Source of the DNA: Paenibacillus sp. V4I7
GTDB taxonomy: Bacteria; Bacillota; Bacilli; Paenibacillales; NBRC-103111
Assembly: GCF_030817275.1 (NCBI RefSeq)
Contig: NZ_JAUSZD010000002.1
Location: 3,534,001 to 3,598,000, forward strand
Direction of reading: 5' to 3'
Length of the DNA: 64,000 nt
Shown here: one piece after another, positions 9,114-17,704 of the stretch
Layout of the letters: the number at the start of each line of letters is the position of its first letter
How positions within the stretch are numbered: the stretch's first letter is position 1
Translations under genes and position numbers: made by a program
Notes under the pieces: generated by a model
Seen by the model: only the letters and a program-made list of their open reading frames with translations
What the model was told of the DNA's origin: nothing
The model's database searches: none

Positions 9114-10101
9114 AATCTTCTTCTCCTTCGTTTACGATTTCTGTAATTTGTACAGCCATCTTCCCTTTTAAGGTACCGGGGCTTCCGAGATATTTCAGCT
9201 TCTCGCCCACTTTGACTTGAAGCGAATCTTCGACGGATTTATGCAGCGGGATTACATCGCCAGGCACTAAGCCAAGGAAATCACGTATTGAAATTTCGGA
9301 CGATCCCAATTCTGCAATGAGAGGCAGCTTGGTTTTTTCCAAGCGCGATTGAAGTGCTTCCACTTCTTCAGGTGCTCTCGTCTTCTTCTGGGAGACAAAC
9401 CAATGATGCACAGAAAGTCGAGGCATGATGGGTTCGATAACCACATGAGGGATACACAAGTTGATCATCCCTGTTGTATCACCGATTTTGGTGCTAAGTG
9501 ATATTAGTGCAATGGTTTCATTGGGTGAAACAATCTGCATGAACTGCGGATTTGTTTCCAGGGCCTCTAAACGAGGTTGAATATCAATGACAGTCTTCCA
9601 TGCCTCTTGTAAACTATCGAATGCTCTGCTAAAAATACGTTCCATCACAATCGTTTCAATCTCAGTTAAAGCATTAATTTTGGTTGGGGTCGTACCCGCA
9701 CCGCCTAACAAACGATCCAACATAGCAAATGCGACATTGGGATGAACCTCAAGCACCATTCGACCCTCTAAAGGCTCCGCTTCAAAGATGTTCAAAATGG
9801 TCATTTTCGGGATCGAACGAATAAATTCGTCGTAGGGCAGTTGTTCAACCTGGACAACACTAATCTGTACGAACGTACGGAGCTGAGCAGAAAAATACGT
9901 TGTTAAAAATCGTGCAAAGTTTTCGTGAATCCGGGTTAAGCTACGAATATGATCCTTTGAGAAACGTACTGCTCTCTTAAAGTCATAAGCCCTTACCTTC
10001 TTCTGCGTTTCCTCTTTCTTAAGTTCATCCGCATCCATTTCGCCTGAGGACAAAGCAGCTAGCAAGGCATCGATCTCATTTTGCGACAGAACATCAACCA
10101 T
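9103..10101 (-). CDS. fliM: Flagellar motor switch protein FliM
   Basis: 332 aa from the ATG at 10101, which has an ideal GGAGGTG at the right distance; a GTG three codons upstream lacks one. The N-terminal CheY-P binding peptide is VLSQNEIDALL. The CheC-like middle domain (about 45-235) contains the conserved GGAGT near residue 130, and the C-terminal SpoA domain (about 255-320) contacts FliN/FliY. FliM is a C-ring subunit that receives the chemotaxis signal. The gene follows fliL by 35 bases and overlaps fliY. Confidence 0.96.
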   Translation of the reverse strand: MVDVLSQNEIDALLAALSSGEMDADELKKEETQKKVRAYDFKRAVRFSKDHIRSLTRIHENFARFLTTYFSAQLRTFVQISVVQVEQLPYDEFIRSIPKMTILNIFEAEPLEGRMVLEVHPNVAFAMLDRLLGGAGTTPTKINALTEIETIVMERIFSRAFDSLQEAWKTVIDIQPRLEALETNPQFMQIVSPNETIALISLSTKIGDTTGMINLCIPHVVIEPIMPRLSVHHWFVSQKKTRAPEEVEALQSRLEKTKLPLIAELGSSEISIRDFLGLVPGDVIPLHKSVEDSLQVKVGEKLKYLGSPGTLKGKMAVQITEIVNEGEEDYDE

Positions 10102-10136
10102 TCGAGTCACCTCCTTTAAGCAAAATCAAAAGCGAG

Positions 10137-10622
10137 TTATTGAAGTACTTTATCGGTTATCCAAATTTGCTTGATTTTACCCTCATGTAACAATGGGTTA
10201 AGCTTGTTCATTAACGTAGAAGTTAAACTATCTGAACCTTTACTGCCTTCAATTTGTTCCTTTGTCAAATCCCCTAGCGCTTGTACTATTGTGCCTTTAA
10301 CAGCAGATTCAAGCAAACTATCAAATTCCGTTTTTGACTTCGAGTTCTCTAACTCAAAAGCGAAGCTGATTTTAATAAAATTCTGACTGCCAGATAAGTT
10401 AGTCAAAATGTCTTTAATAATAGCTGTGTTTGCCTTTACAGCCTCAGCTGATGGCGCTTTCGTTGGCTTCACGCTTGCAACAGCTTCCTGAGCTTGTACC
10501 GCAGGGTCTTTGGATTGATTATTTTTCTCCATAAAATTCCACAAAACAAAGGCAGCCGTCAAAATCAAAGTAATTGCAATTAATATGGAGACAATGAGTA
10601 TAAAAATTTTGTTCTTAAACAC
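10137..10622 (-). CDS. fliL: Flagellar basal body-associated protein FliL
   Basis: 161 aa with an N-terminal membrane helix (about 7-30), a short Q/A/K-rich linker and a periplasm-type domain resembling FliL (residues 60-161). FliL surrounds the stator units and supports torque. The start is GTG at 10622, immediately after the swrD stop codon, with GGAGGG seven bases upstream, so the ribosome site lies inside the end of swrD. FliL is weakly conserved in sequence. Context between swrD and fliM gives most of the confidence. Confidence 0.9.
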   Translation of the reverse strand: MFKNKIFILIVSILIAITLILTAAFVLWNFMEKNNQSKDPAVQAQEAVASVKPTKAPSAEAVKANTAIIKDILTNLSGSQNFIKISFAFELENSKSKTEFDSLLESAVKGTIVQALGDLTKEQIEGSKGSDSLTSTLMNKLNPLLHEGKIKQIWITDKVLQ

Positions 10623-10844
10623 TTACGAACCCTCCGCATCCCTGGACTTTATTGTCGCTCGTACTGAGCCAATCTCTTGCATGTAGGTCCGCACTAAGCT
10701 TACCACAACCTCTGCTTTTTCGAGTACTGTGATTTTCTTGCCTGTTGTCAACGTGATCATTGTGTCTGGAGTCTCTTCAATAAGTTCGATCAGTATAGCA
10801 TTCAGGATAATAGCTTTACCGTTTAAACGAGTGAGAGAAATCAT
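10623..10844 (-). CDS. swrD: FlbD-family swarming protein SwrD (YlzI)
   Basis: 73 aa. The sequence opens MISLTRLNGKAIILNAILIE and includes TMITLTTGKKITVLEKAEVV, the FlbD/YlzI family pattern. In Bacillus subtilis SwrD increases flagellar power and is needed for swarming; its biochemical role is unknown. It lies between flgE and fliL, where ylzI sits in Bacillus, and abuts fliL with no gap. The name FlbD must not be confused with the Caulobacter transcription factor of the same name. Confidence 0.92.
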   Translation of the reverse strand: MISLTRLNGKAIILNAILIELIEETPDTMITLTTGKKITVLEKAEVVVSLVRTYMQEIGSVRATIKSRDAEGS

Positions 10845-10905
10845 GTTTCTCCTCCTGTATCAGGATAAGGGGAGTCTAGCTCCCCGCTTTCACATCAACT
10901 TAAGA

Positions 10906-11727
10906 TTAACGTTTAAGATTAACGACTTCTTGAAGCACTTCATCTGAAGTTGTGATAATCCGCGAATTCGCTTGGAATCCACGTTGAGCAATAATCATTT
11001 CGGTGAATTCACCCGTTAAGTCAACGTTCGACATTTCCAGTTGTCCTGAGATCAGTGTCCCTGTACCCGTTTCTGGATTACCTGGTGCACCAACTTCAAT
11101 TGCACCTTCTGGGTTCGCATTAGCTGTCATGCGATACAAATTCCCACCAATTTTCTCAAGACCTGCGGGGTTAATTACTTTAACAACTCCAACTTTTTGA
11201 CCTGTAGCAACCGTTTCACCAACCGTGTTAACACCAATGATATCACCGTTTTGTGCAATCGAGAATGAAACAATATCATCTGGAAGCACAATCGGACCCG
11301 CACCTTCAGCACCCATGACATGCAGTCCTTCAGCATTTACAAGGTTTCTGGTTGGATCTAAGGTAAAGTTACCTGATCTTGTCAAATAAGGTGCATCTAC
11401 CTGCTCAGTAGTCCCTACGGCAAAAAATCCATCCCCGTTAACACGCAAATCAGTTGGGACATTCGTTGTCATCGCACTTCCTGCTGTATGTACAGTATCA
11501 ATGGCAGCCAAACTAACTCCTAAACCTACTTGCTGAGCATTCACACCACCGCGGTTCTCATCGGCAGCACTAACTCCTGCAACGGTTTGACTAAGAATAT
11601 CTTTAAACATAACGCGACTGCCTTTGAATCCGATGGTATTTACGTTTGCGATATTATTACCAATAACATCCAATTTCGTTTGAAAACCACGCATACCTGA
11701 AACGCCTGAGTACAAAGATCTTAACAT
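10906..11727 (-). CDS. flgE: Flagellar hook protein FlgE (FlgG-like length)
   Basis: 273 aa. The N-terminus (MLRSLYSGVSGMRGFQTKLDVIGNNIANVNTIGFK, positions 1-35) has the rod/hook family ANNIANV-type motif. The C-terminus carries the matching helix (LSNVDL-type MSNVDLTGEFTEMIIAQRGFQANSRIITT). These discontinuous ends form the D0 coiled coil. Gene position between flgD and swrD corresponds to the B. subtilis hook gene flgE, formerly called flgG. The protein is short for a hook, as in Bacillus, so automated tools may call it FlgG. Start supported by AGGAGG ten bases upstream. Confidence 0.88.
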   Translation of the reverse strand: MLRSLYSGVSGMRGFQTKLDVIGNNIANVNTIGFKGSRVMFKDILSQTVAGVSAADENRGGVNAQQVGLGVSLAAIDTVHTAGSAMTTNVPTDLRVNGDGFFAVGTTEQVDAPYLTRSGNFTLDPTRNLVNAEGLHVMGAEGAGPIVLPDDIVSFSIAQNGDIIGVNTVGETVATGQKVGVVKVINPAGLEKIGGNLYRMTANANPEGAIEVGAPGNPETGTGTLISGQLEMSNVDLTGEFTEMIIAQRGFQANSRIITTSDEVLQEVVNLKR

Positions 11728-11816
11728 CTAATAGGCCTCCTAATCGGATTATAAATAAAGTGAGCTGCTTCAATCGCTCCACAGCCCCAGGCTTCCTTCA
11801 CGGTCGAGCCTGATGG

Positions 11817-12203
11817 TCAAGAAATAATAATGGCACTATCTATTTGTGTAAAAACATGTTCATTCATTGCGTTTCCATCAAGCGCCGTCACAACAGTTCG
11901 GTTAGGAACATTAACAATTAAGGCATTGCCACCCAGAATCATAAGCGCATCCTTCGCACCTTTAGCAGCAGCTTTGTCGATTGCTTTGTTGAGCTTATCC
12001 AATTGCTCTGGCTTTAATTGAATGTCTCTCTCTTTCAGTCTAACCTCTGCATGATGACTGAAACGAACAAATTGCTCCTGAAGAAGTTTCTGAAAAGTTG
12101 GAATACCGGGATTGGATGCCGGTTGCTGTACAGGTGTTCGTCTCGTAGACGCAGGAGAAACCGCATTAGGATAAAGCTGCCCTATGGATATTCTCTCTGT
12201 CAT
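11817..12203 (-). CDS. TIGR02530-type flagellar operon protein of unknown function
   Basis: 128 aa. A P/S/T-rich N-terminus is followed by a conserved block with FSHHAEVRLKERDIQLKPEQL, then AAAKGAKDALMILGGNALIVNVPNRTVVTAL. I recognise this as the flagellar operon protein family found between flgD and flgE in many Firmicutes. Its function is not established. The start overlaps the flgD stop by four bases. Position beside the hook cap protein and the hook suggests a role in hook assembly, but that is inference. No signal peptide or membrane helix is visible. Confidence 0.85.
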   Translation of the reverse strand: MTERISIGQLYPNAVSPASTRRTPVQQPASNPGIPTFQKLLQEQFVRFSHHAEVRLKERDIQLKPEQLDKLNKAIDKAAAKGAKDALMILGGNALIVNVPNRTVVTALDGNAMNEHVFTQIDSAIIIS

Positions 12204-12643
12204 TTGGTTTCTCCAACATTCTCAATTTTCTTGAGCTTGTCAAGAGAAATTTCCACTCCCTTCACATTGGCGTATTGATTTCCGTCTTTAAATGTAATGG
12301 AATCAATAACACCAGACTTTTCGACAGATGCTCCAGATGAGTCAATATCCGTCCATGTGATCGATTTCCCAATCAAGCCTGAAACAAAACCAAGAGATTG
12401 ACGCATTAGCTTCATTTCACCGGCCATGTTCGTAAGTTGCTCTACGGATGTGAATTGCGCCATTTGTGCAATAAACTCTTTATCTTGTAAAGGTTGTGTC
12501 GGATCTTGATTTTGAAGTTGTGTAATCAAGATTTTAAGGAAATCATCTTTGCCTAATGTATTGTTGTCTTTATCTTTGCTTTTTGTATTTTTGCCAGCAT
12601 TGATCAGATCAGCAACATTACCTGATATCGGGCTTGTAGCCAC
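12200..12643 (-). CDS. flgD: Flagellar hook assembly (cap) protein FlgD
   Basis: 147 aa. The N-terminal FlgD signature is clear: LGKDDFLKILITQLQNQDP then PLQDKEFIAQMAQFTSVEQL and the M-x-Q-S helix. The C-terminal half is short, so this is the reduced Firmicute form. FlgD caps the growing hook. The gene lies 35 bases after fliK and overlaps the following small flagellar gene by four bases. Confidence 0.94.
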   Translation of the reverse strand: MATSPISGNVADLINAGKNTKSKDKDNNTLGKDDFLKILITQLQNQDPTQPLQDKEFIAQMAQFTSVEQLTNMAGEMKLMRQSLGFVSGLIGKSITWTDIDSSGASVEKSGVIDSITFKDGNQYANVKGVEISLDKLKKIENVGETK

Positions 12644-12678
12644 ACCTTCACCTCCAACTACTTCATATTCATTGCTTT

Positions 12679-14112
12679 TTAAGCAATAACATCGAAGGAG
12701 TTTCCATTAACTGCAGTTCGTATTTGAGCTACATTTTCTATTTCTTGATTAAAATCAAGTGAATCTTCATCGTAGTTACTTGAACCATTTTTGCTTTGAC
12801 GCTGAGATTGACCAAATGTTTGCTGCTGACGTTGATCTTGGAACATACTGGATTGCATGTTTTGATTTTGAGTAACCTCAAGCTTCTCAACTTGCAAACC
12901 TTGTGTTTGAAGAGCTTGTCTTAACTGTGGAAGCTGACTTTCCAGCATCTGTTTACCTGCCAAGGAATCAGCTGCAAACTGAGCAATCAATTGACCATCC
13001 TGCATCGAGATTCTTACATCAATGTGACCGAGATTTTTAGGGAATAAAGATAGCTTAGCTTCGGAAATACCTTCAGCCATCGTAATCTTCATGTTCTTCA
13101 ATACATGCTCTGTCATTTCTTCAGTAAAATTCGCTGCATTGATCGTTGTTGTTGGCACTTTATCAACTGGGATAGTAGCCTGTTGTGCTTTCTGCAGATC
13201 ACCGATCGTAACGATTGTATTTGTTGCTGTAGCGGTTTCAGTTGGCAAATCAACAAGATCTACAAATGATTCTTCGGATTTTGAAGTAGACTCGATTACT
13301 GGTGCGTGAAGTACATTCTTAATTGCTAAAAGCTCAAGTTTTGACTTTGTAGGTTGCACGATTGTCAATAAATCTCCATCACTCTTCTGCTCAACACCAA
13401 GCTTTTTCGCCTGTTTAACGTGACTAGCTCTGTCAACAGATGAGGTGTCAGTTTTACTTCCATCTACTAAACCTTCAATGGACTTAGGCATATTCGTTGT
13501 TGCAGCAGTTATTGATGTTGGTCCCTTCAGAGTCGCCATTAGTTCTGGAAGCAAAGGCCCAATAGTACTAAGTAAGTCCTGGTTCAAAAACTTCAAAATT
13601 GCGTTGTCTGGCTGCTGTTTAGTCAAAGTTGTCAGGGTAAGCAAAGTATTCTGAGCCTGTAAGTTTAATGTATCTGCGTGCTGAAGATTCAATCCATTCG
13701 GTAATGTGAAAGCCTCGTTAGATTGTGAATCGCCAAGTGTATTTAACAACTGCTCAGCATCTTCGAACCACTTCTTTACATTGGGGTCTTGTAATATTTG
13801 TTCAGCAAGCGCAGGATTACTGTTCATTGCCTCCAAGAGCATTTCTGATAGAGGTTGATCTTCCGTCCCCTGTTCGACCTCCTGTACAGCGGCACCTTGA
13901 AGGGGTAATACCAAGCTTTGAAGCATTTGAAGCAGCATGTTCAGAGAAAGAGCTGGATCGGAAGCATTTACATCACCAGAAGCACTCTCTTGTACAATTT
14001 GACCATCTAATACTTGATTAAAAAAAGTATCTTTGGTTGCCGAACTTGCTTTGCCTGTTGCTGTTGAAGCAGCATTATTTCCTGTAGGTACTATTGGCAT
14101 TTGTACGTCCAT
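12679..14112 (-). CDS. fliK: Flagellar hook-length control protein FliK
   Basis: 477 aa from the ATG at 14112, which has GGGAGGTG seven bases upstream; an in-frame start 33 bases earlier lacks this. The N-terminal two thirds is a poorly conserved S/T/A/L/Q-rich ruler region. The conserved Flg_hook domain lies at about 330-430 with the pattern AKLSLFPKNLGHIDVRISMQDGQ and LRQALQTQGLQVEKLEV. The tail is Q/S-rich. FliK measures the hook and triggers the FlhB specificity switch. It sits between ylxF and flgD. Confidence 0.93.
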   Translation of the reverse strand: MDVQMPIVPTGNNAASTATGKASSATKDTFFNQVLDGQIVQESASGDVNASDPALSLNMLLQMLQSLVLPLQGAAVQEVEQGTEDQPLSEMLLEAMNSNPALAEQILQDPNVKKWFEDAEQLLNTLGDSQSNEAFTLPNGLNLQHADTLNLQAQNTLLTLTTLTKQQPDNAILKFLNQDLLSTIGPLLPELMATLKGPTSITAATTNMPKSIEGLVDGSKTDTSSVDRASHVKQAKKLGVEQKSDGDLLTIVQPTKSKLELLAIKNVLHAPVIESTSKSEESFVDLVDLPTETATATNTIVTIGDLQKAQQATIPVDKVPTTTINAANFTEEMTEHVLKNMKITMAEGISEAKLSLFPKNLGHIDVRISMQDGQLIAQFAADSLAGKQMLESQLPQLRQALQTQGLQVEKLEVTQNQNMQSSMFQDQRQQQTFGQSQRQSKNGSSNYDEDSLDFNQEIENVAQIRTAVNGNSFDVIA

Positions 14113-14144
14113 TTTTTTCACCTCCCTTCGTGAAATCAATGACA

Positions 14145-15062
14145 TTACTGAACAAGTTTAGCTGTAATTGAAGCTGCGATTTCTTTATTTGCGTCTGACA
14201 AAGAAGACATGACTTTAGAACGAGAAGCGTTATCCATTCCACTGAGAATAGCTAACACTTTATCAGGATTAGATTTATTCATTTCCAGTAGAACATTTGA
14301 AGCACTTTTCGGCGTCATGTTGGCAAAAGTTTGCCCAAGATCTGTTTTACTTACGGATGTTCCGGTCTTGGTCGAGTCTTTCGCTCCATTCGTTGCCAAT
14401 CTCTCTTGCAAAGCAGCGATTTGTTTATCTCGAGCTGGAACAACATCCTTAACCCCAATTGAAGCCTCAGCTGCTTTAATCGGATCCATTTTCTCAAGAA
14501 TTGCTCCACGACTATCTGCTTTCATCATTGAAAAAACTAGTACCATTTCCTTAGGTGTCAATGCTTCAATGATAGGGGCAGCTTTACTTGGATTCATTTT
14601 TGCATACATACTCGCAAGTTGAGTAATTTGATTGTTGTATTCTTCTTCAGTTTGTGTCTTATTCTTCAGCTTCTCTTCCAGTTCGGTTAACTTCGCCTGA
14701 GCATCTTTCAGTGATAGATCCTTCTGCTCAGTTGTTGAATCAGCTTTCTGCAAAGCCGATTGAAGTTCAGCAATTCTTGCGTTTAGCTTAGTAATCTCTT
14801 CATCTTTATTCTTGATGCTTTGCTCAGAAGTCGGCACTTTACCATCGCTGGTAACTACTGCTTTTTCTTTGGGAGCAGGGACGATTGCCCCAATGATCGG
14901 TGTATTGTGCAGCGCCTTCTGTATACTGCTCTTGATATCATAATCAAATATTGACAACAGTACGAAGAGCAAAACTGCCGTAAACACAAAGGGGATGACA
15001 AACCATATCAGAAATCGTTCCAGTGCACTATAAGATGCACCCTCTATGCTTGTATCGGCCAT
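14145..15062 (-). CDS. ylxF: YlxF/MotE-like flagellar membrane protein
   Basis: 305 aa. One membrane helix (about 17-40), then an Ala/Lys-rich coiled coil at 75-145 (K/E/Q heptads), then a MgtE_N-like helical domain (YAKMNPSKAAPIIEALTPKEMVLVFSMM). A second similar repeat is at the C-terminus (FANMTPKSASNVLLEMNKSNPDKVLAIL). Proteins of this type in the fla operon resemble the MotE chaperone described in epsilonproteobacteria; in Bacilli YlxF function is uncertain. The gene follows fliJ by 24 bases, with an AGGAGGGAAGAGGAG ribosome site. Confidence 0.82.
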   Translation of the reverse strand: MADTSIEGASYSALERFLIWFVIPFVFTAVLLFVLLSIFDYDIKSSIQKALHNTPIIGAIVPAPKEKAVVTSDGKVPTSEQSIKNKDEEITKLNARIAELQSALQKADSTTEQKDLSLKDAQAKLTELEEKLKNKTQTEEEYNNQITQLASMYAKMNPSKAAPIIEALTPKEMVLVFSMMKADSRGAILEKMDPIKAAEASIGVKDVVPARDKQIAALQERLATNGAKDSTKTGTSVSKTDLGQTFANMTPKSASNVLLEMNKSNPDKVLAILSGMDNASRSKVMSSLSDANKEIAASITAKLVQ

Positions 15063-15086
15063 CTCCTCTTCCCTCCTTTACCTTCC

Positions 15087-15530
15087 TCAATACGTGAGTC
15101 GTCTGAAACGGTTGGTGGCCATTTCATCTAGAGCTTCTTGCTCTTTTTTCGCGACAAAAGATTGAAATTGGTTGTAAGCCTTCTCTCTTGCTTTCGACCA
15201 TACCTTCTCATCAATCATTCTTTCTGAAAGATGTTCCTGCTTTTTGAGCACGACATGCTGTGCTTGCTGCACATCCAAGTGCTTGCGGGCGATCTGATGA
15301 TCAACATGATTCATGTAATTTTGCATCAACAGCATCTTGGAGATGGATACCGAACTGCTAGATACACTTGCCATTTCGTTATGAAGGCTATCTTTTTGCT
15401 CAAACAATCCATGCAAACTCGTTTCTTCGTTCCTTAGTTGCCCCATTGCCTCAGACAGTATCCACTCTGCCTGTGTTCGTTCATTGTTTTTCAAATCGAC
15501 AATTTGCTGGAAAGAATAACGAAAATTCAT
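15087..15530 (-). CDS. fliJ: Flagellar export protein FliJ
   Basis: 147 aa and almost entirely helical, with heptad patterns through the whole length (Q, E, K, L rich). The N-terminus (FRYSFQQIVDLKNNERTQAE) resembles FliJ, which inserts as a coiled coil into the FliI hexamer and contacts FlhA. The sequence is poorly conserved, so position directly after fliI (9 bases) carries much of the identification. Confidence 0.9.
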   Translation of the reverse strand: MNFRYSFQQIVDLKNNERTQAEWILSEAMGQLRNEETSLHGLFEQKDSLHNEMASVSSSSVSISKMLLMQNYMNHVDHQIARKHLDVQQAQHVVLKKQEHLSERMIDEKVWSKAREKAYNQFQSFVAKKEQEALDEMATNRFRRLTY

Positions 15531-15539
15531 TCAGGAGCC

Positions 15540-16865
15540 TCATCCCTTATAAAATTCATGAATCAAACGTTCTTGAGCTTCTTCAAACGTTAACTTTTCA
15601 GAGGTTTTTTGCTTCGTGAAATCCCATATTGCCTCGATATTATCCATTGCAATATCAATATTTGGGTTAGAACCTTTTTGGTATGCCCCTATATTGATAA
15701 GATCTTCCGAATCTTTATATATAGAAAGAAGTCGTTTCAATTGATCAGCTGCTTCCATGTGTTCAGTAGGAACAATTTCTTTCATGACTCGGCTTACGCT
15801 GGATAAAACATCGATGGCTGGGTAATGACCCTTATTAGCAATGCTGCGATTTAGGACAATATGTCCGTCCAAAATACCTCGTACAGCATCAGCGATAGGT
15901 TCATTCATGTCATCCCCATCTACAAGCACGGTATAAAATGCGGTAATGGAGCCCTTTGGCCCCGTACCTGAACGCTCTAGAAGCCGTGGAAGCATTGCAA
16001 AAACCGATGGCGTATAACCACGTGTAGCTGGAGGTTCTCCAACGGCAAGTCCGACTTCACGCTGTGCCATAGCAAAACGAGTGACTGAATCCATCATCAT
16101 CATGACATTTAAGCCGCGATCTCGAAAATACTCGGCAATACTAGTTGCAATCATCGCACCTTTGATTCGGATCAAAGCGGGTTGATCCGACGTTGCAACA
16201 ATCACAACGGATCTAGCAAGTCCTTCAGGACCTAAATCTCTTTCGATAAAGTCTAGAACCTCTCTACCACGCTCACCAATAAGAGCAATAACGTTGACAT
16301 CAGCGGATGTATTACGGGCAATCATTCCCATCAACGTACTTTTACCTACACCAGAACCTGCGAAAATACCGACACGTTGTCCCTTACCAATTGTTAGTAA
16401 ACCATCAATACAGCGAACACCAACCGAAATTGGATTCAGAACGCGTGGACGTGTTAGCGGGTTACCAGGTACATTATTCGTTGAATATTGGGCCATTCTA
16501 GAGGGCAGGAATGAACCATCTAAGGGTTGTCCCAAACCATCTAATACCTTACCAAGCAGCTCATGGCCAACTTGAACAGTAAGCGGCTTTCCGGTACCTA
16601 CGACATCGCATCCAGGACCTATGGCATCCAAATCACCGAGTGGCATCAGGACCACTTTATTGCTGCGAAATCCAACGACTTCAGCCTTTAGCGGCTTGTT
16701 AGACTTGTGCGGATATATGTAGCAAAGATCACCAATGCTCACATCAGGACCTTCTGACTCAACTGTCAGCCCGATCACCTGCGTCACTTTACCGTTCACT
16801 CGAATTGGATCAATCGTATGCAGATGCTCCTTGTACTTATCAGCATTTGGCAGCTTGCTGCTCAT
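15540..16865 (-). CDS. fliI: Flagellar export ATPase FliI
   Basis: 441 aa, the normal length for an F1-beta-like export ATPase. Walker A is GIFAGSGVGKSTLMG near residue 170. The catalytic region has ALIGERGREVLDF, the Walker B region reads NVMMMMDSVTRFA, and PPATRGYTPSVFA is present. FliI energises substrate unfolding at the base of the export apparatus with FliH and FliJ. The start overlaps the fliH stop by four bases. Confidence 0.97.
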   Translation of the reverse strand: MSSKLPNADKYKEHLHTIDPIRVNGKVTQVIGLTVESEGPDVSIGDLCYIYPHKSNKPLKAEVVGFRSNKVVLMPLGDLDAIGPGCDVVGTGKPLTVQVGHELLGKVLDGLGQPLDGSFLPSRMAQYSTNNVPGNPLTRPRVLNPISVGVRCIDGLLTIGKGQRVGIFAGSGVGKSTLMGMIARNTSADVNVIALIGERGREVLDFIERDLGPEGLARSVVIVATSDQPALIRIKGAMIATSIAEYFRDRGLNVMMMMDSVTRFAMAQREVGLAVGEPPATRGYTPSVFAMLPRLLERSGTGPKGSITAFYTVLVDGDDMNEPIADAVRGILDGHIVLNRSIANKGHYPAIDVLSSVSRVMKEIVPTEHMEAADQLKRLLSIYKDSEDLINIGAYQKGSNPNIDIAMDNIEAIWDFTKQKTSEKLTFEEAQERLIHEFYKG

Positions 16866-17704
16866 AACTCGGATACCTCACTTTGAGTTGCCAATTGTCT
16901 TAGCGCCGACTTGATCTCTTTTAACTGAGTATCAATTCTCGCATCAATGCTTCCAAATGAGGAACGTATCACACAGCCTCGGTCTTGTACCGTAGAGTCC
17001 GGGATAATTTGTAATTCCGCTTGTGAATCAATGGAAGTTAGTAACTCTTCGCGTGCATCTTGAATGTACGCAAACTGTGAAGGTGCTACACAAAGCGCGA
17101 TAATCCCTTTTTCTCGTCTACGTGAAAGAACCATCTGAATTAAATCAATTACCCATTCTGGGTTTAAAGTTAACTGACGCCCAATTACTTTCTCAGCAAT
17201 CGAAGTGCTAAGCTCAATTAAGAAGGGTTCTGATTCTTGAATGATTTGCTGCTTAAGCTTGTAAGCTTGTTCCAAAATGGCTCGAGCTTCTGATAACATC
17301 TCACCGTATTCTTGTCGGAGATTATCTTCGGCTTGAACAATTCCTTGTTCGTACCCTTCTTCAAATCCTGATTGTCTGGATTGCGCGATGTGCTCTTTAT
17401 CTTCAGCACGGCGGCTCTCCCACCAACTCGTGATTTCTGCATGCGTTTGTTCTCGAAGTGCAGTACACTCCTGCATAGCCTGATCGATTTGTTCATGGGC
17501 AAAAGTCTCAGCGTCTTGAAGGATCTGCTCCTTCATACTTGTAGCTTCTGTCAGTTCCTGCTGCTGTTCAGGAGTCAATTGATTGGCTTCATCCGTTAAC
17601 ATACCTGAGCGTAATAATTCAAGTGGTGAAATCGTTTCTACTAATTTCTTATCATCTAACGGAAAATAAGCAAATGATTTAATGACATTAGACAATAATA
17701 TCAT
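16862..17704 (-). CDS. fliH: Flagellar assembly protein FliH (FliI regulator)
   Basis: 280 aa from the ATG at 17704, which lies within the end of fliG. GGAGG is only two bases from this ATG; a TTG at 17695 is better spaced, so the true start may be three codons later. The N-terminal part is Q/E-rich and coiled (about 45-150). The C-terminal part resembles V-ATPase subunit E (SIAEKVIGRQLTLNPEWVIDLI and GCVIRSSFGSIDARIDTQL). FliH dimers bind FliI and dock it at the C-ring. It overlaps fliI by four bases. Confidence 0.92.
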   Translation of the reverse strand: MILLSNVIKSFAYFPLDDKKLVETISPLELLRSGMLTDEANQLTPEQQQELTEATSMKEQILQDAETFAHEQIDQAMQECTALREQTHAEITSWWESRRAEDKEHIAQSRQSGFEEGYEQGIVQAEDNLRQEYGEMLSEARAILEQAYKLKQQIIQESEPFLIELSTSIAEKVIGRQLTLNPEWVIDLIQMVLSRRREKGIIALCVAPSQFAYIQDAREELLTSIDSQAELQIIPDSTVQDRGCVIRSSFGSIDARIDTQLKEIKSALRQLATQSEVSEL

